From NCBI RefSeq assembly GCF_000217795.1, contig NC_015681.1:62001-126000 (forward strand): a stretch of DNA of 64,000 nucleotides, in the 5' to 3' direction. This DNA is from Thermodesulfatator indicus DSM 15286. GTDB lineage: Bacteria; Desulfobacterota; Thermodesulfobacteria; Thermodesulfobacteriales; Thermodesulfatatoraceae. The notes beneath the pieces were generated by a model that did not search any database, was not told where the DNA came from, and saw nothing but the letters and a program-made list of their open reading frames with translations. A program made the position numbers and the translations under genes. Shown piece by piece: positions 1 to 8,770 of this stretch (within the stretch, counting starts at the first letter, position 1; every line of letters starts with the position of its first letter).

Positions 1-662
1 CCGGAAACATGGGCGTCATTCCCCCAGAGCCTGGCTTTCTTGAGGGCTTGAGAGAGCTTACTAAAAAATATGGCTCTTTACTTATTTTTGATGAGGTTAT
101 AACCGGCTTCAGAGTGAGCCTGGCCGGAGCCCAGGGGCTTTACGGCGTAGAACCTGACCTCACCTGCCTCGGCAAAATTATAGGTGGTGGCCTTCCAGTA
201 GGAGCTTACGGTGGTAAAGCCGAAATCATGGCCCATATTGCTCCTGAAGGCCCGGTTTATCAAGCAGGCACCCTTTCAGGAAACCCTATCGCCGTAGCCG
301 CAGGCATAGCCACTTTAAAAGTCTTGATGCGCCCTGGTGTTTACGAATACCTTGAAGCCCTTTCTGAAAAATTGGCCAATGGTCTTGCTGAAGCAGCTAA
401 AGAAGCCGGAGCCAAGGTCACCTTTAACCGCGTAGGCTCCATGATGACCTGCTTTTTCCGAGAAGGAGAAGTCAAAAACTTTGCTGACGCCGCCGGCTCT
501 GACACTGAGCGTTATGGCCAGTTTTGGCGAGAGATGCTTGCTCGCGGAGTGTATTTAGCACCTTCTCAGTTTGAGGCCGCTTTTGTTTCTCTGGCTCATA
601 CTGAAGAGGAGATAGACCATACGATAGAAGCGGCCCGCGAGGCCTTTGCTATAGTGGCCTAA
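1..662 (+). CDS. hemL: Glutamate-1-semialdehyde 2,1-aminomutase, C-terminal part (gene cut by window start)
   Basis: This is the last part of a PLP enzyme that converts glutamate-1-semialdehyde to 5-aminolevulinate, the tetrapyrrole precursor for heme and siroheme in the cytoplasm. The reading frame is open to base 3 and enters as GNMGVIPP, so the true start lies outside the window. Visible family hallmarks are [10 protein letters not shown] (the PLP-contacting Asp) and [16 protein letters not shown] (the Schiff-base Lys), followed by the typical carboxy-terminal end [17 protein letters not shown]. About 219 of the usual ~425 residues are present. The stop codon sits at the end of a 20-bp near-perfect tandem duplication (643-662 and 663-682). 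Identification is firm. Confidence 0.95.
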   Translation, partial: GNMGVIPPEPGFLEGLRELTKKYGSLLIFDEVITGFRVSLAGAQGLYGVEPDLTCLGKIIGGGLPVGAYGGKAEIMAHIAPEGPVYQAGTLSGNPIAVAAGIATLKVLMRPGVYEYLEALSEKLANGLAEAAKEAGAKVTFNRVGSMMTCFFREGEVKNFADAAGSDTERYGQFWREMLARGVYLAPSQFEAAFVSLAHTEEEIDHTIEAAREAFAIVA

Positions 663-682
663 CCTTCGCTATAGTGGCCTAA
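643..682. repeat. 20-bp tandem duplication at the hemL stop codon
   Basis: Two adjacent 20-bp units, 643-662 and 663-682, differ at one base. The first contains the last codons and stop of hemL. The second contains the stop codon (679-681, TAG on the minus strand) of the convergent gene, so the duplication shapes the ends of both genes. Confidence 0.9.
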
Positions 683-1626
683 TTTTTAAGATATAATTCT
701 ATATTTTTAAGGATTTCTTTGTCAGAAACTACCTTTTGCTGGGCTAATTTTAGAGCCAGCTCAGGATCTTTAATTTTGTAAACTAATTCAAGAGAATCTG
801 TTTGGCCTTTTAAAAAGGCTTCAAGGGCACGGTAGCTTTCGTCTAATTTTTGACAGATGGCAGGCTCGTTTTTTAAGTCTATGCATTCTTTTTTGAACTC
901 TTGATAAAAACTATGGGCATTGGCAAGCTCTGCGCCTATTAAAGCTTTTGGGTCGTTGGGAGATAACCATAAGGCAAGGATTTCAAGCCAATTTCTACCT
1001 TTGATTTTTAAAGAGACATAATCCGGAGTAAAGTATTTATCTGTTTCAGGGGCGGCACTAGTAAAAGCTTTTTCACATTCGGGCAATTTGCAGAAAGGAA
1101 AGTGGGCTTTGCCCGAAAGAGTTACTAAAGGTTCTCTACCTTTTAAAGAAAATTCTTTGACTTCTGTTTCAAGACCTTCTTTTTTGAACTGCCAGCCCCC
1201 GTCAGCTTGTATCTCTAACACTTCGCCGATTTTGATTTTTTCAAGGCTTGGCTTAAGTTCTTGGACACGATAAGGATCAAACTGTTTTAAAAGGCGATAA
1301 ACTGGGACTTCTAAAATTACTCTTCCTTGAGCCTTTTCTGGTATCTGACCTTGAACATCTTTTACCGAAACAGTGGCTAAGCGAATCCTAAAAAGGGGAT
1401 AATCCATAAAAGAAACTACTCCATTTTCAATAGTGACACTATTTTTAAGCCAGGAGACTTTGACCTTTTCAGGCTTTATAGAAATCCCTAGCTCCCCTTT
1501 TATTAATGCCTGCTTAATTTCTTCGGCTTTCTTGTTTTCCTGGTACTTAATATAGGCTCCCGCGGCCAATACAAGTGCCAGAAATAACCCCGCTCCTATA
1601 CATATCACTTTTCCAATCTTTGACAT
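679..1626 (-). CDS. Membrane-anchored protein of unknown function (AsmA-like in style)
   Basis: This is a 315-residue protein with one amino-terminal hydrophobic segment (about residues 5-27) and the rest predicted outside the cytoplasm. The body reads as alternating short beta strands (SWLKNSVTIENGVVSFMDYP), a style seen in periplasmic AsmA/DUF748-like lipid-transfer proteins, but I see no diagnostic motif. Two Cys pairs (FCKLPEC and a later pair, residues ~180-260) could form disulfides. The start is supported by AAGGAGG a few bases upstream of ATG at 1626. It is convergent with hemL and separated by 30 bp from the next upstream minus-strand gene, so the two may be co-transcribed. The function is not recognised. 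Confidence 0.75.
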   Translation of the reverse strand: MSKIGKVICIGAGLFLALVLAAGAYIKYQENKKAEEIKQALIKGELGISIKPEKVKVSWLKNSVTIENGVVSFMDYPLFRIRLATVSVKDVQGQIPEKAQGRVILEVPVYRLLKQFDPYRVQELKPSLEKIKIGEVLEIQADGGWQFKKEGLETEVKEFSLKGREPLVTLSGKAHFPFCKLPECEKAFTSAAPETDKYFTPDYVSLKIKGRNWLEILALWLSPNDPKALIGAELANAHSFYQEFKKECIDLKNEPAICQKLDESYRALEAFLKGQTDSLELVYKIKDPELALKLAQQKVVSDKEILKNIELYLKN

Positions 1627-1656
1627 AATTACCTCCTTTTTGTTTTGAATATGGTC

Positions 1657-2598
1657 TTATTTAAAAAGTTCCTTTTGTTTCGGCATTTTCTCTTTTATCT
1701 CCCACGGCGCGCAGAATTCAAAGGGAAGGTCAGGGTTTTTGCAACCGCAAATTTTTACGGTAAGGCCAAAAGCCCGACCTATTTCCTTAAAAAGCGCGTA
1801 ACCCTTTTCTCTGATTTCTTTTCGGACAAGTTTGGTGGTAGCTGAAGTAATTACCTGGCACCAAGGCTCACCCTGATAGACCGAAAATATTTTTTGCCAG
1901 AAAGCGTAAGGTAATTCTTTTTCCATCTGCTCCATCACCTTTGGCCGAAGCACGAGATAACTAACAGAAACTTCTTTTACACCAGCCATAGCAAGGCGCC
2001 TCATAAGAGACTCAACCATTTCTTCCCGGTCAGTTAGGCCAGGAATTACGGGGTCTATGCGCACTGCAGGTTCAAGACCAAGCTTTGCCGCTTTTTCAAT
2101 CAACCTGAGACGCAGATAAAGCGGAGCCGTCCGCGGTTCAAAAATCAGGCGATAATCCGAACTCAAGCTTACCAGGCCAAATCTCGGCTTAACTAGGCCC
2201 TTATGCTCATTGAAAAGACTAAAAAATTTTTCAGGTATGCGCCCTTTGGTAAGAAACGACACCGCAACGCCTGATTTAAGAAGTATTTTCATGCATTCAA
2301 AAGATATTTGTAAAATTGCTTCGTTAGGCTGAAAGGCGTCACTTGCGGTAGAAAAGGCTACAGCCTTTGGCTTTCGGCCACGCTTAAGTCGTGAGACTAT
2401 CTCTTTTTCAAGCTTTTCCGGAAGATTTTCATAAAGCTGAACCTCATTTTTGGGAGTCTCCGGAAAAACCCTGGCGTAGCAATAAGCACAGCGATGAAGA
2501 CAGCCTCTAGTAACATTCACTGATGGTATATCTTTCAAACACCCAAAGGCTGGATTTTTAAGCACCTGAGACCTACGCTTTACTTTTACAACTTTCAT
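1657..2598 (-). CDS. Radical SAM protein, spore-photoproduct-lyase-like (SPL/Rv2578c type)
   Basis: This is a 313-residue radical SAM enzyme. The cluster-binding motif CLHRCAYCYAR (CxxxCxxC, about residues 34-41) near the amino terminus would ligate a [4Fe-4S] cluster that cleaves S-adenosylmethionine. The sequence after it (VAFSTASDAFQPNE, LTKGRIPEKF, RIDPVIPGLTDRE) is typical of the SplB-like/Rv2578c group, which is widespread in non-sporeformers and whose substrate is not generally known. A carboxy-terminal CGCKNP motif may bind an extra cluster or metal. The true photolyase function should not be assumed. It lies just upstream of a possible partner anchored in the membrane (679-1626). Confidence 0.85.
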   Translation of the reverse strand: MKVVKVKRRSQVLKNPAFGCLKDIPSVNVTRGCLHRCAYCYARVFPETPKNEVQLYENLPEKLEKEIVSRLKRGRKPKAVAFSTASDAFQPNEAILQISFECMKILLKSGVAVSFLTKGRIPEKFFSLFNEHKGLVKPRFGLVSLSSDYRLIFEPRTAPLYLRLRLIEKAAKLGLEPAVRIDPVIPGLTDREEMVESLMRRLAMAGVKEVSVSYLVLRPKVMEQMEKELPYAFWQKIFSVYQGEPWCQVITSATTKLVRKEIREKGYALFKEIGRAFGLTVKICGCKNPDLPFEFCAPWEIKEKMPKQKELFK

Positions 2599-2629
2599 AA
2601 ATTATTTCGCCTGTCCCTAATTTTAACTT

Positions 2630-3574
2630 GTGAAATATTTAGATTTTGACATATCATTTTTAGTTATGAAAAAAGCTCCTTTAAATTTTTTATTTAAAAA
2701 AGTAACCTTTCCCATTTCAGGGGTAAAAACCTGGATATTTTTACCACCTCTGGTGGCATTTTTCTTGGCCTATTTTGGCAGTATGGCTGGAGTAACCGGG
2801 GCCTTTCTCCTTTTACCTTTTCAGATGAGCGTTCTCGGCTATACAACTCCTGGAGTTTCGGCTACTAACTTTTTTTATAATCTTTTTGCCATTCCAGGGA
2901 GCCTTTGGCGCTATACCAAGCAAGGGCGACTTAACTGGCCGCTTAGCCTCTGTATATCTCTTGGAAGTGCTTCTGGAATAGTTCTCGGCTATTTTTTGCG
3001 AATCAAATTTTTGACAGATCCTAGTAAGTTTAAGCCCTTTGCCGGATTTGTTCTACTTTATCTTGCCTTTCGGTTAGGAAAAGATTTAGTTTACGGCAAA
3101 AATAAGCCAACACCTTCTAAGAAAGAAGTAATTGTTTATCTAAAATTATCTTTAAAAGAAATTTCCTTTTCCTTTGATCAGCAGGTCTATTCTTTTTCTC
3201 CAAGCAAAGTCTTTGGTGTTTCTTTTCTAGTTGGAATTGCTGGTGGAGCTTACGGTATTGGCGGCGGAGCTATTATGTCTCCCTATTGTGTAAGTATGTT
3301 AGGCCTCCCCGTTCACACAGTAGCAGGTGCCTCTCTTTTGGGAACTTTTATATCATCTGTTATTGGTGTAACCATTTATACCCTCGGCTTAGGAGCTAAG
3401 GGTATTTCTACAAAACCTGATTATTTACTCGGTGTCTTATTTGGCCTTGGAGGTCTGGCTGGAGGTATTCTGGGGGCGCGTACTCAAAAATTTATTCCCG
3501 AACGACCTATAAAATTGGGCCTCTTTCTGGTGGTGCTGTTGGTTTCCTTGCGATACCTCCTGAGCTGGTTCTAA
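2630..3574 (+). CDS. TauE/SafE family membrane permease (probable sulfite/organosulfonate exporter)
   Basis: This is a polytopic membrane protein with about eight hydrophobic segments and the duplicated TauE/SafE pattern: GSMAGVTGAFLLLPFQ in the first half and GIAGGAYGIGGGAIMSPY in the second. Family members export sulfite, sulfonates or sulfoacetate across the inner membrane. The frame opens at a GTG (2630), but ATG at 2666 (MKKAPLNFLF) is an equally likely start, and neither has a strong Shine-Dalgarno sequence. Relatives of this subfamily with the PISGV.TW..PPLVAF beginning are common in sulfate reducers. The exact substrate cannot be read from sequence. Confidence 0.85.
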   Translation: MKYLDFDISFLVMKKAPLNFLFKKVTFPISGVKTWIFLPPLVAFFLAYFGSMAGVTGAFLLLPFQMSVLGYTTPGVSATNFFYNLFAIPGSLWRYTKQGRLNWPLSLCISLGSASGIVLGYFLRIKFLTDPSKFKPFAGFVLLYLAFRLGKDLVYGKNKPTPSKKEVIVYLKLSLKEISFSFDQQVYSFSPSKVFGVSFLVGIAGGAYGIGGGAIMSPYCVSMLGLPVHTVAGASLLGTFISSVIGVTIYTLGLGAKGISTKPDYLLGVLFGLGGLAGGILGARTQKFIPERPIKLGLFLVVLLVSLRYLLSWF

Positions 3575-3661
3575 AAACTTTATCCGCCTATTTGATAAAT
3601 GCTAATTTTATGTTAAGAGAAATTAAATCATCCTGTATGCCCAGCCCTGTCGTATAAGTCA

Positions 3662-3691
3662 CCTTAATTCCTGCTTGGTCAGGAATTAAGG
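3662..3691. promoter_or_regulatory. 12-bp perfect inverted repeat in the leader before the HMGL-like gene
   Basis: The arms 3662-3673 and 3680-3691 are perfectly complementary with a 6-base loop. No T-run follows, so it is not a clear terminator. A second 7-bp hairpin (3736-3742 with 3753-3759) follows before the next gene. This ~235-base leader could carry an operator or a regulatory RNA structure. The function is unknown. Confidence 0.5.
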
Positions 3692-3809
3692 AATAAAAGT
3701 TATTGATAACTCGTAACAATTAAAGACCTGTGGAGGCTTTAGTCTTTAAGAGCTAAAGCTTTAGTAAAAGCAGGTAGAAGTATGGTCCAATTTAAGAAAG
3801 GAGGGTTTT

Positions 3810-5642
3810 ATGCCTAAGTGGAATCCAGAAAGAAGACTATTAGACCATGAACATACCAAGTTCTGGCAACATCGTTTACAGGATGTAGACGAACCTAACC
3901 TAATGAAAGAAGTTTTTCCTTATGACGACGTCCCCTATGTAGATTTTGACCACAAATACGTTATGCCCATGCCAGCCAAAGACTTCTGGATTACGGATAC
4001 CACCTTTCGTGATGGCCAACAGGCACGCCCCCCTTATACTGTTGACCAGATCGTCAAACTATTTGATTTTTTACACAAGCTAGGGGGGCCAAACGGAGTT
4101 ATTCGGCAGACAGAGTTTTTCCTCTATACCAAAAAAGACAAAGACGCCGTTATTAAATGCCTGGAACGGGGGTATCGCTTTCCAGAAGTTACCGCCTGGA
4201 TTAGGGCTAAAGCTGAAGACTTAAAGCTCGTAAAAGAAATGGGTATAAGGGAAACGGGTATTCTTACTTCCTGTTCCGATTATCATATTTTTCTTAAGCT
4301 AAAAAAAGATCGCCGGCAGGCACTTAATGACTACCTAGCCATTGTTAAAGCTGCTCTCGAAGAGGGGATAGTGCCACGCTGTCACTTTGAAGACGTGACC
4401 CGCGCTGATATCTACGGTTTTGTTATCCCCTTTGCCATTGAACTTATGAAGCTCCGGGAAGAATCAGGTATTGATATCAAAATAAGGCTTTGTGATACCC
4501 TAGGCGTGGGGGTCCCTTATCCCGGAGCGGCACTTCCTCGCAGTGTCCCAAAGCTTGTACGAGCCTTTATTGAAGAGGCCGGGGTGCCAGGCGAACTCCT
4601 CGAATGGCACGGACACAACGATTTTTACAAGGCCGTGATTAACGCCACCACCGCCTGGCTCTATGGCTGTGCGGCTATCAATACAACTCTCCTCGGCTAC
4701 GGTGAGAGAACCGGAAACACTCCACTTGAGGCCATGATATTTGAGTATATCTCATTGAGGGGCACTCATAACGGCGTTGATACCACGGTTATTACCGATG
4801 TGGCCGAGTTTTACCGCCGCGAACTAGGAGACAGGATTCCACCAAATCAACCCTTTGTGGGTTCTGAATTTAACGCTACCAAGGCGGGAATTCACATTGA
4901 CGGACTCCTCAAAAACGAAGAGATTTATAACTCCTTCAATACTCGTAAACTTCTTAAAAGGCCTATCGGTATCATTATCACTGATAAGAGCGGAACAGCT
5001 GGTATTGCCTACTGGATTAATACTCACTTTGGCCTTGAGGGCGATAAGCGTATTGATAAAAAGCATCCAGGTGTGGCCAAGATTTACAAAAAAATTATCA
5101 AGCAATATGAGGCTGGCCGGATAACTCCTATTTCTAACGAAGAGATGATGCACTTGGTAAGACGTTATATCCCTGAACTCTTTGTCTCTGAGCTTGACCG
5201 CATGAAACAAAAGGCCTCAAAGCTTCTGGTAGAGCTGGTGGAAAAGCTGGTGGAACGGCCTGAAATCCGTTCTCTTGATCCCGAAAAAATTGTCCCTCTT
5301 TTAAGAGAAGTCCTCGAAGAGCATCCTTATATCCAGTTCATTTACGTTATCAACCAAGATGGCAAACGGATAACTCCTCTGGTAACCCACTTGGAAGACA
5401 GGTATCGCTACGAACACCTGTTAAAATATGAAGACTATTCAGACCGTGATTGGTTCATAAAACCTTTTAAGACCGGAAAAATTTATGTCTCTGATTTTTA
5501 CTCTTCTAAAGTTACCGGGGCACTTTGTCTAACGGTTTCTGGGCCCATTCGTAACGAATATGAAGAAATAGTCGGTATCCTTGGTATGGACATTCGTTTT
5601 GAAGATCTGGTGAAAATGGAAGAGGAAGAAGGAGAGGAATAA
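3810..5642 (+). CDS. HMGL-like acyl-CoA lyase/synthase (isopropylmalate/homocitrate synthase family) with a C-terminal Cache-like domain
   Basis: This is a 610-residue protein. Residues ~55-350 form an HMGL-like TIM barrel: DTTFRDGQQ (about 63-71) carries the catalytic Asp/Arg, and EWHGHND (about 266-271) carries the metal-binding HxH. This family condenses or cleaves acyl-CoA with 2-oxo acids (isopropylmalate, citramalate, homocitrate, Re-citrate). The usual leucine-binding regulatory domain is not evident. Instead residues ~490-605 look like a PAS/Cache-type sensor fold (IQFIYVINQDGKRITP, DYSDRDWFIKPFKTGKIYVSDFY, GILGMDIRFEDL). AAGGAGGG precedes ATG. Some databases label relatives as histone-lysine methyltransferase, which the sequence does not support. 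The substrate is unknown; an (iso)citrate-type or branched-chain synthase is plausible. Confidence 0.75.
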   Translation: MPKWNPERRLLDHEHTKFWQHRLQDVDEPNLMKEVFPYDDVPYVDFDHKYVMPMPAKDFWITDTTFRDGQQARPPYTVDQIVKLFDFLHKLGGPNGVIRQTEFFLYTKKDKDAVIKCLERGYRFPEVTAWIRAKAEDLKLVKEMGIRETGILTSCSDYHIFLKLKKDRRQALNDYLAIVKAALEEGIVPRCHFEDVTRADIYGFVIPFAIELMKLREESGIDIKIRLCDTLGVGVPYPGAALPRSVPKLVRAFIEEAGVPGELLEWHGHNDFYKAVINATTAWLYGCAAINTTLLGYGERTGNTPLEAMIFEYISLRGTHNGVDTTVITDVAEFYRRELGDRIPPNQPFVGSEFNATKAGIHIDGLLKNEEIYNSFNTRKLLKRPIGIIITDKSGTAGIAYWINTHFGLEGDKRIDKKHPGVAKIYKKIIKQYEAGRITPISNEEMMHLVRRYIPELFVSELDRMKQKASKLLVELVEKLVERPEIRSLDPEKIVPLLREVLEEHPYIQFIYVINQDGKRITPLVTHLEDRYRYEHLLKYEDYSDRDWFIKPFKTGKIYVSDFYSSKVTGALCLTVSGPIRNEYEEIVGILGMDIRFEDLVKMEEEEGEE

Positions 5643-5651
5643 ATAATTAGA

Positions 5652-5686
5652 GGGCGGCAAGTCCGACTTGCCGCCCTGTTTTTTTT
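5652..5686 (+). terminator. Rho-independent terminator after the HMGL-like gene
   Basis: An 11-bp perfect stem (5652-5662 with 5666-5676) with a 3-base loop is followed by a T-run at 5679-5686. It lies in the 42-base gap between convergent genes and may stop transcription from both sides. Confidence 0.92.
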
Positions 5687-7199
5687 ATTCAGGTATTCTT
5701 AGTTCGTAGCAGCCCCTTTCAATAGCCTGATACATTACCTTAAAGATTTGAGTATTGTCTTTTATGTCTCCATCATATTTGGCCTTTAAGGCTCTGGCGC
5801 ACACTCCCTGGGCATAGATCGGTACCAGACTATTGGTATGATGATGCCAGCCTTCACAATTTAGCCCCCAGCATTGTTCTTTTATAACTTCGTCGCCGGT
5901 TACATTTAAAGGCTGGAGATGTCCGGTTTCGTGATCAGCCACTACAACCACCAAAGTATTGTCCCAATTGCTTCCATTATTGGGGTCATTAACCCAATCA
6001 ATAACTGCTTTGACAGCATTATCAAAATCAATTATTTCTTCAAGCATTCTGGTCATGTTGTTAGCGTGGCTAGCCCAATCAATGGCTCCGCCTTCAATCA
6101 TTACAAAAAAGCCGTCTTCGTCCTGTTCAAGCACTTCAAGAGCAGCTCTGGTCATGGTTTCAAGAGAGGGAACATTGGTTATAAAGGCCTGGCCACCGAC
6201 TTTCCAGTCATCAGAAGGATCTCCATCATCTATGTTGCGAGAAGCCTGTAAAGTATTAGCTACCTGAGCCAATCCGAATACCCGTCTAGGCATAGGGCCT
6301 CCGTGAAAGAGTCCGTCACCATCGGCTAAATCCTCAAAATCTTCTTTTTTATCGACAAAAACTCTACCTCTTACTCCGTTTACTACTTTTTCATATAAAG
6401 CTTCACCGTCTTCATCATCGATATAGGGTCCTTTATTGCGAGACCAGTAATAAAAGTTAGGCTCTTCGCGTAGATTGCCGTTGTCATCGTAATAAGGATG
6501 TCCGGCTCCCATAATTACATCCAAGTTAGAAAAAATCATTTGACGAGCTATTTCCCCATAATTTTTACGGTACTGGGTTTTGGCAATAAAAGCAGCGGGA
6601 GTGGCATGGGAGAAAGGAACACTGGTTACTACGCCGGTGGCCATACCTTTGGCCTCGGCAAAATCAACAATGGTGGGATAATATTTGACCGTAAAAGGTT
6701 CATCAGCAGGATATCCTTCAGGCTTAGGAACTACATTCAATGCATATTTTACTGTTTTGTGGCCACTGGCTAGTGCGCTACCAGCAGCTGCCGAATCTGT
6801 AGCCCCCTCATCTACATAAGCAGGAACTGGTTGTATTTCCCACGGAGTACGACCTCCTAGCGCGGGATCATAACTACCAAGTTCGTTAGGATCATCCCAG
6901 TATTCTCCACTAAGTCCACCTTCTCCTGTAGAATTTCTCATAAAAGTAGTCATATAACCAAAGTACCTAAGGCTTTCCATATTGGTTTTGCTTACATTCA
7001 AGTATCTACGTAAGGCATCAACGTGCCAATAGCCCATCCCGTCTCCTATCAAAAGTATGACGTACTTAGCTTTTTTGACCTTAACCTGCGGTTTGTGAAA
7101 AAAGACTCGGTCAGGATAAGTAAAGGCATGGGCTGACAAAACCTGAATAAATAACAGACAAAAACATAACGAAATAATGAAACGTAATTTTTTAAACAT
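5685..7199 (-). CDS. Secreted alkaline phosphatase (PhoA family)
   Basis: This is a 504-residue periplasmic or extracellular metal-dependent phosphomonoesterase. A signal peptide occupies about residues 1-26 (ending in AHA). The zinc/magnesium-site landmarks are present: LLIGDGMG (~50-57), TDSAAAGSALASGHKT with the catalytic Ser (~134-149), EGGAIDWASHANN, and ADHETGHLQ near residue 425. AAGGAGGGGGG lies before ATG. It is 21 bp downstream of a PEP-CTERM protein gene whose ribosome-binding region and first codons (MFKK) are almost the same, so the two are probably co-transcribed and secreted. The enzyme class is firm; the biological substrate is not known. Confidence 0.93.
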   Translation of the reverse strand: MFKKLRFIISLCFCLLFIQVLSAHAFTYPDRVFFHKPQVKVKKAKYVILLIGDGMGYWHVDALRRYLNVSKTNMESLRYFGYMTTFMRNSTGEGGLSGEYWDDPNELGSYDPALGGRTPWEIQPVPAYVDEGATDSAAAGSALASGHKTVKYALNVVPKPEGYPADEPFTVKYYPTIVDFAEAKGMATGVVTSVPFSHATPAAFIAKTQYRKNYGEIARQMIFSNLDVIMGAGHPYYDDNGNLREEPNFYYWSRNKGPYIDDEDGEALYEKVVNGVRGRVFVDKKEDFEDLADGDGLFHGGPMPRRVFGLAQVANTLQASRNIDDGDPSDDWKVGGQAFITNVPSLETMTRAALEVLEQDEDGFFVMIEGGAIDWASHANNMTRMLEEIIDFDNAVKAVIDWVNDPNNGSNWDNTLVVVVADHETGHLQPLNVTGDEVIKEQCWGLNCEGWHHHTNSLVPIYAQGVCARALKAKYDGDIKDNTQIFKVMYQAIERGCYELRIPE

Positions 7200-7220
7200 G
7201 ACCCCCCTCCTTGTTTTAAG

Positions 7221-7868
7221 TTATTTAACGTTATTAACCTTAGATTTGGCTTTAAGGCCTAAAAAACCCAAAATACTTAGAGCAAGACCTACCAAGATAA
7301 TGCTGGCTGGTTCGGGAACATTTACCGGAGAAGAAAAGGTAATAGTGTAATTCACGTCTCCACCAACAACAGGGCCATCCCAGTATGCCAACCAGGGATC
7401 CATTGCTTGAGGTGCAAGTTGAGTATCGTAAGGATAATCTGGAAAGATTTCTTCACCAAAGAGGTTATAGGGATCGTAATCGTAGGCAGAGATTCCCAGG
7501 TAATAGACACCAGGAGCCAGGACATCTTCAATACGGGCATTTAGATTGTAACCACCGTCATCGTTTGCCCAGATTCCATAACCATTTTCATCAAAAAGGA
7601 AAAGCTGAAAGTCGAAATAGTTATTACTACTGGTTTCTGCTCCAAAAGGGCCGCCATTCCACCAGAATACGTAAAGATCTGCTCCGGCGTAGTCATTGAA
7701 AGGATCGGGCCATTCCAAGTAGCCGTTAATCTGAACAGTGCTCTCTGCTACGGGCATGGCTGTGTCAAGCGTCTTTCCTGCATCGCCAATTTCTTGAAAC
7801 AAAGCTGCACGGCTAGTTCCTGCTAGCCAAAAGAGAAAACAAAAACAAAAAATCCATTTTTTAAACAT
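7221..7868 (-). CDS. PEP-CTERM sorting-signal protein
   Basis: This is a 215-residue exported protein with a signal peptide (residues 1-21, ending SRA) and a carboxy-terminal tripartite sorting tag: VPEPAS, a hydrophobic stretch of about 18 residues, and a basic tail (LKAKSKV). Such tags are cut by an EpsH-type exosortase and go with exopolysaccharide production. The mature part is rich in Asp, Asn, Tyr and Trp and resembles the beta-sandwich DVUA0089-type or pre-peptidase domains (AGADLYVFWW, YYLGISAYDYDPYN). No exosortase gene lies in this window. It is the first gene of an apparent operon with alkaline phosphatase. Confidence 0.88.
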   Translation of the reverse strand: MFKKWIFCFCFLFWLAGTSRAALFQEIGDAGKTLDTAMPVAESTVQINGYLEWPDPFNDYAGADLYVFWWNGGPFGAETSSNNYFDFQLFLFDENGYGIWANDDGGYNLNARIEDVLAPGVYYLGISAYDYDPYNLFGEEIFPDYPYDTQLAPQAMDPWLAYWDGPVVGGDVNYTITFSSPVNVPEPASIILVGLALSILGFLGLKAKSKVNNVK

Positions 7869-8153
7869 ACCCCCCTCCTTAATTAGGTTTTGACTTAAAC
7901 TAACGAAAGAGGGTTACAGAGTTTTGCCTGAGTTTTAAAAAAAATGTGACATCAAAAATAGTTTCTTTTATCAAATAAATGTTGAGAGACTACATAGTTG
8001 TCCTAGCAATCTCACAAAGTCACTTCACCTATATCGAAGTAAGGGAAGAGGATTTCCCAAGATTATTCGCTTACACTAGCTAATTTTTAGAGATTGTTTT
8101 ATTTTTTAAAATAGTTACACTTACAAATACATCAAACTTATAATCGTTGCTTT

Positions 8154-8675
8154 ATGTCTCTTTTAATTTTTCAGCGCTTAGCAGAACAGCGTATTCAAGA
8201 GGCTATAAACAGGGGTGAGCTTGAAAATCTCCCTGGTAAAGGGAAACCCCTTGAACTTGAAGATTTAAGTCATGTACCCCAAGAGTTAAGACTGGCTTAT
8301 AAAGTACTTAAAAATGCTGGTTTTTTGCCACCTGAGGCCGAACTCCTTAAAGAGATTCGTACGGTGGAAGATCTTATTGAACACATGGAAGATGAAGAGC
8401 ACAAACTAAGACAAATCAAAAAGCTCAATTATTTGATTCTTAAACTTAATCAATTTCGCCCCAAACCAATGCACCTTGAGAAAGAACAACGCTATTATGA
8501 AAAAATTGTAGAAAAAATAGAAGTCTTTGGAAGTAAAAAAGCTAGAGCTAAACAGCTTGAAAAGTTAGAAGAGGGGCAAATTCCCAAAATAGACTATAAA
8601 CGCATTGAACAACAAACTATTCTTTCTACTGTTGCCCGCCTAGCCAACGCCATTTCTCCTAAGAGAAGGCCTTAA
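8154..8675 (+). CDS. DnaJ homologue subfamily C member 28-like protein (DUF1992)
   Basis: This is a 173-residue cytoplasmic protein. The amino-terminal ~70 residues show the DUF1992 signature: AEQRIQEAINRGELENLPGKGKPL followed by LRLAYKVLKNAGFLPPEAEL. The domain is shared with eukaryotic DNAJC28 but there is no J domain here. The remainder is charged and helical. The bacterial function is not established. It stands alone, 95 bp upstream of holA on the same strand. Confidence 0.85.
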   Translation: MSLLIFQRLAEQRIQEAINRGELENLPGKGKPLELEDLSHVPQELRLAYKVLKNAGFLPPEAELLKEIRTVEDLIEHMEDEEHKLRQIKKLNYLILKLNQFRPKPMHLEKEQRYYEKIVEKIEVFGSKKARAKQLEKLEEGQIPKIDYKRIEQQTILSTVARLANAISPKRRP

Positions 8676-8770
8676 GTTTTGGACTAGTGGAAACCTTGAT
8701 TTCCTCTTAAGCGAGAATCAATGTTGATTTCTTTTTGAATTTTTCAACAACTAAGTTAACTTCTAATTTC

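Noticed and set aside
2630-2665. GTG start of the TauE/SafE gene as certain
   Set aside because: The ATG at 2666 is equally plausible; neither has a good ribosome site, so the start is left open.
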